From an uncultured Sulfitobacter sp. (GTDB taxonomy: Bacteria > Pseudomonadota > Alphaproteobacteria > Rhodobacterales > Rhodobacteraceae), in NCBI GenBank assembly GCA_947501805.1, contig CANMXJ010000001.1:1-64000 (forward strand): DNA of 64,000 nt. The letters run 5' to 3'. A model generated the notes under the pieces. The model searched no databases. It was not told the origin of the DNA and saw only the letters and a list, made by a program, of their open reading frames with translations. Shown here piece by piece: positions 52,040 to 61,208 of this stretch. A program made the position numbers and the translations under genes. Positions within the stretch are counted from its first letter, which is position 1. Each line of letters starts with the position of its first letter.

Positions 52040-52312
52040 TCAGTAATCGTCATTCTCGGGAACTGTACCAAACCGCGCGAGGAACGTCGGCGGCCCGACT
52101 TCTCCGGACGCGGGATCTTCGGTCACTGAATAAGCATCCGCGCCCACATAATTTCCGCTCTGCGATTCCCGCTCCGCGCGCTCTTCTGCCTGCGCGGCAG
52201 AAGAATACTGGAACTGCTTTTCGACCTGCAATCCACCCGGCACGCCCTTCTTGGCCACATAGGTCTGGCAAATGTAGTGCACCTTGGGGCCGGTTTCATC
52301 TGGCTTTGACAT
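52040..52312 (-). CDS. Small conserved-looking protein, function unknown
   Basis: A 90-residue soluble protein starting MSKPDETGPKVHYICQTYVAK. It has a basic, Gln-rich centre (LQVEKQFQYSSAAQAEERAE) that looks helical, and a C-terminal acidic tail ending PENDDY. The ATG at 52312 has AAAGGA 7 bases upstream, which is strong support; an in-frame extension upstream lacks this. The VHYICQTYVAK strand followed by a helix suggests a small alpha/beta domain. No family is recognised. Confidence 0.72.
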   Translation of the reverse strand: MSKPDETGPKVHYICQTYVAKKGVPGGLQVEKQFQYSSAAQAEERAERESQSGNYVGADAYSVTEDPASGEVGPPTFLARFGTVPENDDY

Positions 52313-52555
52313 GATGGTTTCCTTTGAGTGGTTCGAGGGTGACTGATGCACACTTAAGCCGCTTGGAGAGCAACAGCCAGACCCGTTTCAGGATGTTCAA
52401 CCCGCCAGGGAATCGCGACAATACCATTCTCATTTTCCGAAAATTTTGCCCTAATCTTGCCACATTTTTGCCCCGCTGTCGGCAAGCTTGACGCGCAGGC
52501 TTGATCTATTGGCTGGACGTATTGCCTGTCTGGCCGTTGTAACAGGAGCAGTCAA

Positions 52556-52669
52556 ATGCCACGTTCCGAGACACCACGCCCCAAGCCTAAGCCCTCAGCC
52601 CCGTCATCCCAAGCGCAAGCGCCCCAACAAACACCGCAACCGATTATCAAAGACTACGCCAGCCTTTAA
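52556..52669 (+). CDS. Possible proline-rich 37-residue peptide
   Basis: AGGAG lies 6 bases before an ATG that opens a short frame of 37 codons ending TAA. The peptide is rich in Pro, Lys, Gln and Ser (ETPRPKPKPSAPSSQAQAP) and ends IIKDYASL. The ribosome site is as good as those of the neighbouring genes. It precedes the TfoX-C gene by 40 bases. Without comparison it cannot be told from a chance frame. Confidence 0.4.
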   Translation: MPRSETPRPKPKPSAPSSQAQAPQQTPQPIIKDYASL

Positions 52670-52709
52670 TCAGGTGACGTTGGCGATACACAGCCCTATA
52701 AACAGGTTT

Positions 52710-53042
52710 ATGCCAACACCTGTTTCCTCAATTCGCAACCTTGGGCCCGCCATGGAAGCTGCATGTGCCAAAGCGGGCATCAACAGCGCAGAAGAGTTAC
52801 GCGAACTTGGCGCAGATGCCGCTTATGCGAAATTGCTGAAATCAGGTTTACAGCCCCATTTCATTGGGTATTACGTCTTGGTCATGGCGCTTCAGGGCCG
52901 CCCATGGAACGATTGCAAAGGTGCCGAGAAAGCCGCGCTGCGCCGGCAATTCGACGCGCTTAAAGCGCAGCACACGCCCGCAGCCCGCAATGACATCGAC
53001 CAAATGCTTGATGACATCGGTGTGCGCAAAGCCATACCTTAA
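52710..53042 (+). CDS. TfoX/Sxy C-terminal domain protein
   Basis: A 110-residue helical protein matching the TfoX C-terminal domain: SIRNLGPAMEAACAKAGI, ELRELGADAAYAKLLKSG and LVMALQGRPWNDC. Full TfoX/Sxy proteins control competence, but this short form has only the second domain, which resembles a helix-hairpin-helix fold, so a competence role is not shown. The ATG at 52710 gives the family N-terminus; a longer open frame from 52488 crosses a different small frame and is not supported. Confidence 0.82.
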   Translation: MPTPVSSIRNLGPAMEAACAKAGINSAEELRELGADAAYAKLLKSGLQPHFIGYYVLVMALQGRPWNDCKGAEKAALRRQFDALKAQHTPAARNDIDQMLDDIGVRKAIP

Positions 53043-53053
53043 CCCCAAACGCA

Positions 53054-53080
53054 AAAAAGGCCGCATGACTGCGGCCTCTT
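53054..53080 (-). terminator. Terminator of ndk
   Basis: AGGCCGCA and TGCGGCCT form an 8-base perfect stem around a TGAC loop. Read on the minus strand the hairpin is followed by TTTTTT, so it ends the ndk transcript; it may also act on the convergent TfoX-C gene. Confidence 0.85.
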
Positions 53081-53103
53081 TCAAACATCACGCGAATGGT
53101 GGC

Positions 53104-53526
53104 TTAACCCACCAACTCCAGACCGGAGAAGAAATACGCGATTTCCTCAGCTGCGGTTTCTGGCGCGTCTGATCCGTGTACCGAGTTTTCGCCAACACTT
53201 TCAGCAAACTCTGCGCGGATTGTGCCCGCCGCGGCATCCGCAGGGTTCGTAGCACCCATCACTTCGCGGTTCTTGGCAATGGCGTTCTCGCCTTCCAGAA
53301 CCTGTGCAACGATTGGCGCGGAGGCCATGAATTCGCACAGCTCACCATAGAAGGGGCGCTCTGCATGCACTTTGTAGAACTCGCCCGCCTGCGCCATTGT
53401 CAGGTGGATACGCTTGCTTGCTACAACGCGCAGACCTGCGTCTTCGAATTTCTTGACAATTGCGCCTGTCAGGTTGCGCTTTGTTGCATCTGGTTTGATG
53501 ATAGAGAATGTACGCTCAAGGGCCAT
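53104..53526 (-). CDS. ndk: Nucleoside diphosphate kinase
   Basis: Transfers the terminal phosphate between nucleoside triphosphates and diphosphates. The 140-residue protein starts [18 protein letters not shown] and has the active-site signature [12 protein letters not shown] (catalytic His, the usual N-x-x-H-G-S-D). Length and motifs are standard. It has its own terminator and is divergent from the ABC-F gene. Confidence 0.97.
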   Translation of the reverse strand: MALERTFSIIKPDATKRNLTGAIVKKFEDAGLRVVASKRIHLTMAQAGEFYKVHAERPFYGELCEFMASAPIVAQVLEGENAIAKNREVMGATNPADAAAGTIRAEFAESVGENSVHGSDAPETAAEEIAYFFSGLELVG

Positions 53527-53630
53527 GTGGCTTGCTCCTATGGGGGTTAATTGGGCCGCTCCCTAGCATGGGGTTTGGCCCGTGAAAACCCGCGATTGAC
53601 GGCGGGGCTGCATTGCTGCAAACCCCGCCC

Positions 53631-55490
53631 ATGTTACGCATCTCAGAAATCAACTATTCCGTCGAAGGCAAACCTCTGTTCGAGGAAGCCTCGGCTGTCA
53701 TTCCCAACGGCCACAAGGTCGGCCTTGTGGGGCGCAACGGTGCGGGTAAAACCACGCTGTTCAAGATCATTCGCGGCGAGCTGGGATTGGACGCAGGAGA
53801 GATCACCCTGCCCACCCGTGCCAAAATCGGCGGCGTGGCGCAGGAAGTCCCCTCTTCCGAAACCTCCCTGCTCGATACAGTGCTTGAGGCCGACACCGAA
53901 CGCGCCGCTCTTATGATCGAAGCCGAGACCGCCACCGATCCGGGCCGCATCGCGGACATCCAGTCGCGCCTTGCCGATATTGACGCATGGTCCGCCGAAG
54001 GGCGCGCCTCCGCGATCCTCAAGGGTCTCGGCTTTGAGGCCGAAGAACAACAAATGCCCTGTTCCGCCTTCTCTGGCGGCTGGCGCATGCGCGTGGCTTT
54101 GGCCGGCGTTCTGTTTGCCCAGCCCGACCTGCTGCTGTTGGACGAACCAACCAACTACCTCGACCTCGAAGGCGCACTCTGGCTTGAGGCCTACCTCGCC
54201 AAATATCCCCATACGGTCATCATCATCAGCCACGACCGTGGATTGCTGAACCGCGCCGTGAACGGCATCCTGCATCTGGAAGACCGTAAGCTGACATTCT
54301 ACCAAGGCCCCTATGACCAGTTTGCGCGCCAACGCGCCGAACAACGCGCGGTACAGGCGGCCATGGCCAAGAAACAACAGCTGCGCCGCGACCACATGCA
54401 AAGCTTTGTGGATCGCTTCAAAGCCAAGGCATCAAAAGCGAAACAGGCCCAGTCCCGCCTGAAAATGATCGAAAAGATGGACATGATCGCCTCGCCCGAA
54501 CAGGCGGCCAAGCGCGTGTTCACCTTTCCTGTGCCCGAAGAACTCTCGCCACCGATCATCTCGATTGAGGGTGGATCTGTCGGTTATACCGAAGGCAATC
54601 CCGTCCTGTCGCGCCTCAACCTGCGCATTGATCAGGACGACCGCATTGCTCTGCTGGGCCGTAACGGTCAGGGCAAATCGACACTGTCCAAACTGCTCTC
54701 GCACCGTTTGGTCCTGATGGATGGCAAAGCGGTCAACGCCAACAAACTGCGCATTGGATTTTTCGCCCAACATCAGGTCGACGAACTGATCGTCAAAGAA
54801 ACCCCTCTGCAACATATGATCACAGCGCGCCCCGGCGTGATGCAATCGAAACTGCGCGCGCAACTGGCAGGCTTTGGCCTTGGCCCCGATCAAGCCGAAA
54901 CCGAAGTTGGTCGCCTGTCCGGTGGGCAAAAGGCCCGCCTCTCTCTCCTGCTCGCCACTCTTGATGCACCACATCTGCTGATCCTCGACGAGCCGACAAA
55001 CCACCTCGACATCGAAAGCCGCGAGGCGCTGGTCGAGGCGCTCACGCAATACTCTGGTGCGGTGATCCTCGTCAGCCACGACATGCACCTTCTCAGCATG
55101 GTCGCCGACCGCCTCTGGCTGGTCTCGGACGGAACGGTTGTCCCTTACGAGGATGATCTAGAGTCCTACCGCAAAATGCTGCTGACCCCGACAAAACCCG
55201 TCAGCAAAAACACCAAGGTCAAAGAGGCCCCAAAACCCAAACGCGCCAGCCGCGAAGACATCCTCGCCCTGCGCTCCGAAGTGCGCAAGGCCGAGGCCCG
55301 AGTAACCAAAATCAACGACATGCGTGACAAACTGGCCAAAAAACTCGCGGACCCGGCCTTGTATGAGGACGCCAAAGTCGGCGAACTCGACGTTTGGAAC
55401 AAAAAATACGCGGAAGTCATGGGCGCTCTGGAACGCGCCGAAAGCCTCTGGATGCAGGCCGCAGAAAAACTCGAGAAGGCCAACGCCTAG
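53631..55490 (+). CDS. ABC-F family ATPase (ribosome-associated)
   Basis: A cytosolic protein with two ABC domains and no membrane part, 619 residues. Domain one has GLVGRNGAGKTT, SGGWRMRVALAG and LLLLDEPTNYLD; domain two has LLGRNGQGKSTL, SGGQKARLSLL and LLILDEPTNHLD. A charged linker (the P-site tRNA interaction motif region, with KKQQLRRDHMQSFVDRFKAKA) lies between them, and a coiled coil follows residue 530. ABC-F proteins help stalled or special translation; the exact branch (YheS-, Uup- or EttA-like) was not resolved. Confidence 0.9.
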   Translation: MLRISEINYSVEGKPLFEEASAVIPNGHKVGLVGRNGAGKTTLFKIIRGELGLDAGEITLPTRAKIGGVAQEVPSSETSLLDTVLEADTERAALMIEAETATDPGRIADIQSRLADIDAWSAEGRASAILKGLGFEAEEQQMPCSAFSGGWRMRVALAGVLFAQPDLLLLDEPTNYLDLEGALWLEAYLAKYPHTVIIISHDRGLLNRAVNGILHLEDRKLTFYQGPYDQFARQRAEQRAVQAAMAKKQQLRRDHMQSFVDRFKAKASKAKQAQSRLKMIEKMDMIASPEQAAKRVFTFPVPEELSPPIISIEGGSVGYTEGNPVLSRLNLRIDQDDRIALLGRNGQGKSTLSKLLSHRLVLMDGKAVNANKLRIGFFAQHQVDELIVKETPLQHMITARPGVMQSKLRAQLAGFGLGPDQAETEVGRLSGGQKARLSLLLATLDAPHLLILDEPTNHLDIESREALVEALTQYSGAVILVSHDMHLLSMVADRLWLVSDGTVVPYEDDLESYRKMLLTPTKPVSKNTKVKEAPKPKRASREDILALRSEVRKAEARVTKINDMRDKLAKKLADPALYEDAKVGELDVWNKKYAEVMGALERAESLWMQAAEKLEKANA

Positions 55491-55523
55491 CCTCCCTCTT
55501 TTTGGCCTTAAATCTCGCGGGGA

Positions 55524-55553
55524 GTCGATCTTTGATCGACGGGGCAGAGCCCC
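55524..55553. repeat. Two adjacent perfect hairpins
   Basis: GTCGATC-TTT-GATCGAC (55524-55540) is followed directly by GGGGC-AGA-GCCCC (55541-55553), then TAAAAAA. They lie between the ABC-F and marC genes. The pair looks like a REP-like palindrome unit or a terminator; on the plus strand the A-run does not fit a Rho-independent terminator. Confidence 0.5.
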
Positions 55554-55594
55554 TAAAAAATGTAACGGGCGCAGCCCTCAATCGGCAAAAGAAC

Positions 55595-56227
55595 ATGACA
55601 CTCGATACCGCCTATATGATCACCGCCCTTGTCACCATGTTTGTGGTGATTGATCCGATTGGCCTCGCCCCGCTGTTCATTGCCTTGACCCAAGGCATGA
55701 CCCCCGAGGCCCGTCGCAGGATCGCAATCCACGCTGTCGTCGTGGCAGGTGTCATTCTGGTTCTCTTTGCGTTTTTTGGTGAAGCTGTCCTCGGTTTTAT
55801 TGGCATTTCGATGCCCGCCTTCCGGATTGCAGGCGGTATCCTGCTGTTCCTGACAGCCCTCGACATGCTGTTTGAACGCCGCACCAAGCGGCGCGAAGAC
55901 CGAACCGAAGACGAAGACATCGATGACCCTTCCGTTTTCCCGCTGGCCATTCCCCTGATCGCTGGCCCCGGCTCCATCGCATCCGTCATCCTGCTGATCG
56001 GTGAAAAACCGGGCGGCGAAGGTATGATCATGGTGCTTGGAATCACGGCACTGACCCTGATTGCACTGCTCTTGATCCTTATGGCCAGTTCGTCCCTTGA
56101 CCGGATCATCGGCAAGAAAGGCATCGACGTGATCACCCGGATCCTCGGCATGCTGCTTGCGGCGCTGTCTGTGCAATTTGTCCTCGACGGCCTCACCGCG
56201 TTCGGATTTGGTCCCGGCCCCTCCTGA
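55595..56227 (+). CDS. MarC family integral membrane protein
   Basis: A 210-residue membrane protein with about six helices. The family marks VIDPIGLAPLFIALTQG near the start and FPLAIPLIAGPGSIASVILL in the middle are both present, with a charged cytoplasmic loop (RRTKRREDRTEDEDIDDPS) between helices. MarC proteins were once linked to multiple antibiotic resistance, but that is no longer supported and the role is unknown. The ATG at 55595 is the family start. Confidence 0.9.
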   Translation: MTLDTAYMITALVTMFVVIDPIGLAPLFIALTQGMTPEARRRIAIHAVVVAGVILVLFAFFGEAVLGFIGISMPAFRIAGGILLFLTALDMLFERRTKRREDRTEDEDIDDPSVFPLAIPLIAGPGSIASVILLIGEKPGGEGMIMVLGITALTLIALLLILMASSSLDRIIGKKGIDVITRILGMLLAALSVQFVLDGLTAFGFGPGPS

Positions 56228-56276
56228 CAACAGGTCCATGCGCTCCTATATGGGTAAGAATACCAGAGGAGACCCA

Positions 56277-56858
56277 ATGGCCAACATCGATACCGGAAAC
56301 CTGATCTATCTGATTGTCCTGCTCGCCATGGTCGCGGGTTGGTTCTTTTTACAATCGCGTGACGGGTTGAACAAAACCATGCAATACGCCGCCATCTGGG
56401 CCATGATCTTTGTCGGCGGGGCTGCGGCGGTGGGATTGTGGCAAGACATCAGCCGCGATGCCCGCGGATCGCAAATCAGCGTCAATGGCGCAGACCAGAT
56501 CATCGTTCCACGGGCCCGTGACGGACACTATTATCTGACCGTGCAGATCAACGAACACCCCGTGCGCTTTGTTGTCGACACAGGCGCGACCGACATGGTG
56601 TTGACCCAAAAGGACGCCCGCCGCGCGGGGATTGACCCTGATGGGCTTGCCTATCTGGGCCGTGCCAATACTGCCAACGGCGAGGTGCGCACCGCTTTTG
56701 TGCGTCTGGATGACGTGAAACTGGGTCGCGTGACAGATCGCGATGTGCCTGCGGTTGTTAATCAGGGCCAGATGGAGCAAAGTCTGCTGGGCATGGGGTA
56801 TCTTCAACGCTGGGGACGTATCGAGATTACGGGCGGTGAGCTGATCCTGACCCGTTAA
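56277..56858 (+). CDS. Membrane-anchored retropepsin-like aspartic protease
   Basis: A 193-residue protein with two N-terminal membrane helices (about 9-25 and 38-55) and a single retropepsin-like domain. The catalytic Asp101 lies in RFVVDTGATDMVLTQKDA, and LLGMGYLQRW and IEITGGELILTR complete the fold. Single-domain proteases of this clan AA type probably work as dimers. GAGGAGA lies before the ATG. The substrate is unknown; the domain would face the periplasm or the cytosol depending on helix topology. Confidence 0.87.
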   Translation: MANIDTGNLIYLIVLLAMVAGWFFLQSRDGLNKTMQYAAIWAMIFVGGAAAVGLWQDISRDARGSQISVNGADQIIVPRARDGHYYLTVQINEHPVRFVVDTGATDMVLTQKDARRAGIDPDGLAYLGRANTANGEVRTAFVRLDDVKLGRVTDRDVPAVVNQGQMEQSLLGMGYLQRWGRIEITGGELILTR

Positions 56859-56910
56859 CGCGCCGTAGGCCTAGCAGGGTTCTGATGACTTAAGTTTCAG
56901 GCGAAGCGCT

Positions 56911-57369
56911 TTAGGTTTCTGCCTTTTTCTCCCAACGACCCGATTCTTCGGACCAATACTGCGCTGACGCCCCTGCGTCCTTTAACATCTTCCATTGCCG
57001 ACGCGCTGTGTTCAGCGCGTCGTTATCATTCCCATCAAACAGCACACAGACGCGCTCCATCGCGCCAACTTCTTTTGCTGTTATCTCGGCTCCGTCGACA
57101 GACATGATGCAATTGGCATCGTTCAGACTCTCTGATCCCATGGTTAGTAATACGGGCTGCTGCGCATCCATTTCTCCCCCGGCCAAGCCATGCGGCAAGA
57201 AAGCCTCTTCCGGGCCAAGCCACAGCGCTTTGTCGAGCACTGCAAGCCTTTCCAAATCAGTCCCGCGCACCGCCACCCGCCAGCCGTTCTCCAGTGACTT
57301 GCCAAGCAGCATGCGCAGGGTATCCGCCTGCGACCTTTGCGTAAGATGGTAGAAAAAGGCAGCTCCCAT
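56911..57369 (-). CDS. holC: DNA polymerase III chi subunit
   Basis: A 152-residue subunit that links the clamp loader to single-strand DNA-binding protein. Its pattern is MGAAFFYHLTQRSQADTL at the start, TDLERLAVLDKALWLG, PHGLAGG, QPVLLT and CVLFDGND, all common in HolC. It directly follows pepA with a 6-base gap, an order that is widely conserved in proteobacteria. Confidence 0.92.
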   Translation of the reverse strand: MGAAFFYHLTQRSQADTLRMLLGKSLENGWRVAVRGTDLERLAVLDKALWLGPEEAFLPHGLAGGEMDAQQPVLLTMGSESLNDANCIMSVDGAEITAKEVGAMERVCVLFDGNDNDALNTARRQWKMLKDAGASAQYWSEESGRWEKKAET

Positions 57370-57375
57370 AATGCC

Positions 57376-58848
57376 TTAGTCCTTTTCAAACATATCAGAC
57401 ACCAGACGGTTCAGCGCACTTACCCCCCAACCGGTCGCTCCCGCGGGAGCCAAAGCTGTCTCGGACTTTACCGATGCGACACCGGCAATATCGAGGTGTA
57501 TCCAGGGTGTCTCTTCCTTTACAAACCGCTGCAAGAATTGTGCAGCAGTGACAGAGCCCGCGGCCCGACCACCCGTGTTCTTGATATCAGCAATACGGCT
57601 CTTGATCAGGTCGTCATAGCCCTGCCCCAACGGCAGCCGCCACGCACCTTCGCCTTCGACCTCGGCTGCTTTCATAAACGCTTTACAGAAATCGTCATTG
57701 TTGGAAAACACACCGGCGTTTTCATGGCCCAAACCAATAATGATCGCCCCTGTCAAAGTCGCCAGATCAACCATTGCTGCAGGCTTAAAGCGTTCCTGCG
57801 CATACCACATCACGTCGCACAGAACCAAACGCCCCTCGGCGTCCGTGTTGATCACCTCAACAGTGACACCTTTCATCGAGGTAATGACGTCACCGGGCCG
57901 TGTGGCATTGCCAGACGGCATGTTTTCAACCAAGCCAACCAGTCCGACGACATTTGCCTTCGCCTTGCGCAGAGCTAAAGAGCGCATCACCCCCGCCACA
58001 ACGCCCGCGCCGCCCATGTCCATTGTCATGTCTTCCATACCAGCCGCCGGTTTCAGGCTGATACCGCCCGTATCAAACACCACGCCTTTGCCGACCAGTG
58101 CCAGCGGTGGCGCGTCTTTGGTGCCGCCATTCCATGACATCACCACCACAGACGACGGGCTGTCAGACCCTTGACCAACCGACAAAAGCGTGCGCATTCC
58201 AAGCTTTGCAAGCGCATCTTCATCCAGCACTTCAACTTTTAAACCCAGATCCTTCATCGCGACCAACTGATCCGCAAATGCTGTTGTTGTCAGCACATTT
58301 GCAGGCGCGTTGGTCAGATCACGTGTCATAAACGCCCCTTCGGCAATCGCCAGCAAGGGTGCTGCATCCGCGCCAACCTCATCCGGTTTGCTGCACATTA
58401 CCCGCAGGGCACCTGCACGCTCCTTCGGGTCACTCTTATGATCCTCAAACCCGTAGTCCCGCATCACCAAACCAAAAACGATCTCGGCTGTGCGGCGTAA
58501 CCCTGCCGCCAGCATCAACATATCCGCCGTGCCACGCACCTTGGCCAGCGACGCCCCTGCCTTGCGCGCCTGAATCACACTGGCATTGCGCGGCAAATGC
58601 ACAACATCAACGGCATCCGCAGCCATTCCGACCGGATAGGCTAAAACCAGCGCATCCCCGGCTTTGGATTTGCCAAACTTCGCGCCTTCGATCATGCGTG
58701 TCAGAGCACCCTTGGTCAGCTTGTTCACCCGCCGTGCACCAGCGTCCAAACGCCCCTCGGGGTCAATAAATACAGCAATACGGCCCTCTTGGGTCGCGAT
58801 TTGGTTGATGTCGGTTGCGTCGAAGGTAACGGGTGTCACAGCGGTCAT
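57376..58848 (-). CDS. pepA: Leucyl aminopeptidase (M17)
   Basis: A two-metal aminopeptidase of 490 residues. The M17 signature VINTDAEGRLVLCDVM is present, as are the metal and catalytic stretch GKGVVFDTGGISLKPAAG and DMGGAGVVAG. The start MTAVTPVTFDATD at 58848 follows AAGG at suitable spacing; an in-frame extension to 58899 is not needed. It is followed by holC and diverges from lptF, an arrangement also known from Escherichia coli. Confidence 0.95.
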   Translation of the reverse strand: MTAVTPVTFDATDINQIATQEGRIAVFIDPEGRLDAGARRVNKLTKGALTRMIEGAKFGKSKAGDALVLAYPVGMAADAVDVVHLPRNASVIQARKAGASLAKVRGTADMLMLAAGLRRTAEIVFGLVMRDYGFEDHKSDPKERAGALRVMCSKPDEVGADAAPLLAIAEGAFMTRDLTNAPANVLTTTAFADQLVAMKDLGLKVEVLDEDALAKLGMRTLLSVGQGSDSPSSVVVMSWNGGTKDAPPLALVGKGVVFDTGGISLKPAAGMEDMTMDMGGAGVVAGVMRSLALRKAKANVVGLVGLVENMPSGNATRPGDVITSMKGVTVEVINTDAEGRLVLCDVMWYAQERFKPAAMVDLATLTGAIIIGLGHENAGVFSNNDDFCKAFMKAAEVEGEGAWRLPLGQGYDDLIKSRIADIKNTGGRAAGSVTAAQFLQRFVKEETPWIHLDIAGVASVKSETALAPAGATGWGVSALNRLVSDMFEKD

Positions 58849-58986
58849 GTTCTGGGCCTTATCTTTGGTTTTCGCACAAGACCTAGCGTGCATCGCCACC
58901 TATGACCAGTTAGCAGTTTTCCCCAGCCATATTTTGCGTTAAACATCTGGGAAAATAGACCGAAGCAGGCATTTTGGGGGAAATGA

Positions 58987-60114
58987 GTGGCCAGACTAGA
59001 CCGCTATATGCTGTCGCAGCTCTTAGTGCTGTTTGGCTTTTTCGCCCTTGTTCTGGTCGCGTTGTTCTGGATCAATCGTGCTGTTGTTCTGTTTGACCGC
59101 CTGATCGGAGATGGACAATCCGCCCTTGTTTTCCTTGAATTCACCGCCCTTGGCCTGCCCAAGCTGATCACCACCGTCCTTCCCATCGCAACTTTTGCAG
59201 GTGCCGTTTACGTCACAAACCGCATGTCATCAGAATCCGAAATGACGGTGTTGCAATCAACGGGATCAAGCCCCTGGCGGCTGGCGCGCCCGGTTCTGGT
59301 GTACGGGCTGTGTGTCGCGTTGATGATGAGCATCCTGAGCCATTTCCTTGTGCCGATGGCGCAATCCCAACTGACCCAGCGCGAAACCGAGATTTCACAG
59401 AATGTCACCGCCAGCCTGCTGCGTGAGGGACGTTTCCTGCACCCGACCGAAAACGTGACCTTCTACACCCGCGTGATTGATCAAGACGGTGTGCTGCGTG
59501 ATGTGTTTCTGTCTGACCGGCGCGATCCTGCAGAAGGGGTCATTTACACGGCTGCCGAAGCCTATCTTGTGCGCAATGGCGCGGGCACCACTTTGATCAT
59601 GGTTGATGGTCTGGCTCAACGCCTCAACAAATCCGACTTGCGTTTGTCGACCGCCAAATTTCGTGATTTTTCCTTTGATATCTCGTCACTTGTCAGCGAA
59701 AGCGAAGCAGGAAAACAATCTGTTCCGAACCTGATATCGCCGCAGCTGATGGGCAACTGGAGCGTGCTTGCTGCCCAGACGGGTGCAACCGAAGGACTGA
59801 TTGCCGAAGAACTGCATTCGCGTTTTGCCCAGTCGCTGTTTTGTATTGTGGCCGCCTTGGTCGGTTTCTCCACACTCTTGCTGGGCGGTTTTTCCCGTTT
59901 CGGGGTCTGGCGCGAAATCGCCATCGCGTTTGCGTTGTTGATCACGATCGACGGCATTCGCGGGGTTCTGGTCGATAGTGTGCGCAATGATGCCGCAAAC
60001 TGGCCCCTGCTCTATGTGCCGTCTTTGGTGGGTGGTACGCTGGTGTGCCTGATGCTTTGGCATCTTGCCGCGCCCGGCTGGATACGCCGCTTCCAGCGGA
60101 GGGTTGCCGCATGA
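58987..60114 (+). CDS. lptF: LPS export system permease LptF
   Basis: One half of the inner-membrane permease that lifts lipopolysaccharide out of the membrane with LptB and LptG. The 375-residue protein has three N-terminal helices, a periplasmic beta-jellyroll (about 130-270) and three C-terminal helices. Motifs include RLDRYMLSQLLVLFGFFALV and STGSSPWRLARP. It uses a GTG start at 58987, with GGGGG 6 bases upstream. Its stop overlaps the lptG ATG by 4 bases. Confidence 0.94.
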   Translation: MARLDRYMLSQLLVLFGFFALVLVALFWINRAVVLFDRLIGDGQSALVFLEFTALGLPKLITTVLPIATFAGAVYVTNRMSSESEMTVLQSTGSSPWRLARPVLVYGLCVALMMSILSHFLVPMAQSQLTQRETEISQNVTASLLREGRFLHPTENVTFYTRVIDQDGVLRDVFLSDRRDPAEGVIYTAAEAYLVRNGAGTTLIMVDGLAQRLNKSDLRLSTAKFRDFSFDISSLVSESEAGKQSVPNLISPQLMGNWSVLAAQTGATEGLIAEELHSRFAQSLFCIVAALVGFSTLLLGGFSRFGVWREIAIAFALLITIDGIRGVLVDSVRNDAANWPLLYVPSLVGGTLVCLMLWHLAAPGWIRRFQRRVAA

Positions 60115-61208
60115 TCCTGCACATGTATTTCGCGCGCCGCTTTGCCATGACTTTCCTGCTGATCACAGGAGTCCTGTTTGCGCTTGTCATGCTGATCGAC
60201 GCCGTAGAACAAGCCCGCAAATTTGGCGGCCTTGAAATCGGCTGGCAGCGCGTCTTGGGCCTGACCCTGCTGAATGCACCACAAACGATAAATCTGATTC
60301 TGCCGCTGATTGTCATTCTTTCGACGATTACTTTGTTTATCTCGCTTGCGCGGTCTTCCGAGCTGGTTGTGACACGTGCTGCGGGACGTTCTGCCATGCG
60401 GGCCTTGATCGCGCCTGTGATGGTCGCTTTTGTCATAGGGGTGTTGGCTGTCAGCATGTTGAACCCGATTGTCGCCGCAACGGGAAACCGCTACTTGCAG
60501 CTTTCCGAAGGCTACCGCGCGGGTGGCGCGTCTGCCCTGTCGATCAGCGACGAGGGTCTCTGGTTGCGCCAAGGCAGCGCCGCCGGTCAAACAGTGATCC
60601 GGGCCTGGCGCTCGAATGCGGATGCCTCTGTGCTCTATGACGTGACTTTTATAACTTATGATACCGGGAACGGACCGGTTCGACGGATCGAGGCTGGCAG
60701 TGCCGCTTTGATGGACGGTGCGTGGTCGCTGCGCAACGCAAAATCATGGCCACTGAAAGCGGGCCAGAATGCCGAGGCCAACGCCGAGCATTTTGCCCAA
60801 CTCGAAATTCCATCATCGCTGACCCTCGAGCGGATTCGCGAAAGCATCGGCAAGCCCGCAGCCGTGTCGATCTATGACCTGCCCACATTCATCCGCCAAC
60901 TTGAACAAGCAGGTTTTAGCGCGCGGCGTCACAAGGTTTGGCTGCAAGCCGAAATCGCACGACCCTTGTTTCTGATGGCAATGGTGCTGGTCGCAAGCGC
61001 CTTTACCATGCGCCACACCCGCTTTGGCGGCACGGGCGTTGCGGTGCTCACGGCGGTGCTCTTGGGCTTTGGTCTCTACTTTATCCGCTCATTTGCCCAA
61101 ATTCTCGGAGAAAACGGCCAGATCCCCGTGATGCTGGCTGCTTGGGCACCTCCCGTTGCGGCAATCCTTCTGGCCGTGGGTTTCCTCTTACACGTCGAGG
61201 ACGGCTGA
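60111..61208 (+). CDS. lptG: LPS export system permease LptG
   Basis: The partner of LptF in the LptB2FG exporter. The 365-residue protein has the same layout of three helices, periplasmic jellyroll, three helices. It starts MILHMYFARRFAMTFLLI, and has SSELVVTRAAGRSAMRAL near residue 83. The ATG overlaps lptF by 4 bases and its stop overlaps the lptD ATG by one base, so lptF-lptG-lptD are coupled. Confidence 0.94.
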   Translation: MILHMYFARRFAMTFLLITGVLFALVMLIDAVEQARKFGGLEIGWQRVLGLTLLNAPQTINLILPLIVILSTITLFISLARSSELVVTRAAGRSAMRALIAPVMVAFVIGVLAVSMLNPIVAATGNRYLQLSEGYRAGGASALSISDEGLWLRQGSAAGQTVIRAWRSNADASVLYDVTFITYDTGNGPVRRIEAGSAALMDGAWSLRNAKSWPLKAGQNAEANAEHFAQLEIPSSLTLERIRESIGKPAAVSIYDLPTFIRQLEQAGFSARRHKVWLQAEIARPLFLMAMVLVASAFTMRHTRFGGTGVAVLTAVLLGFGLYFIRSFAQILGENGQIPVMLAAWAPPVAAILLAVGFLLHVEDG

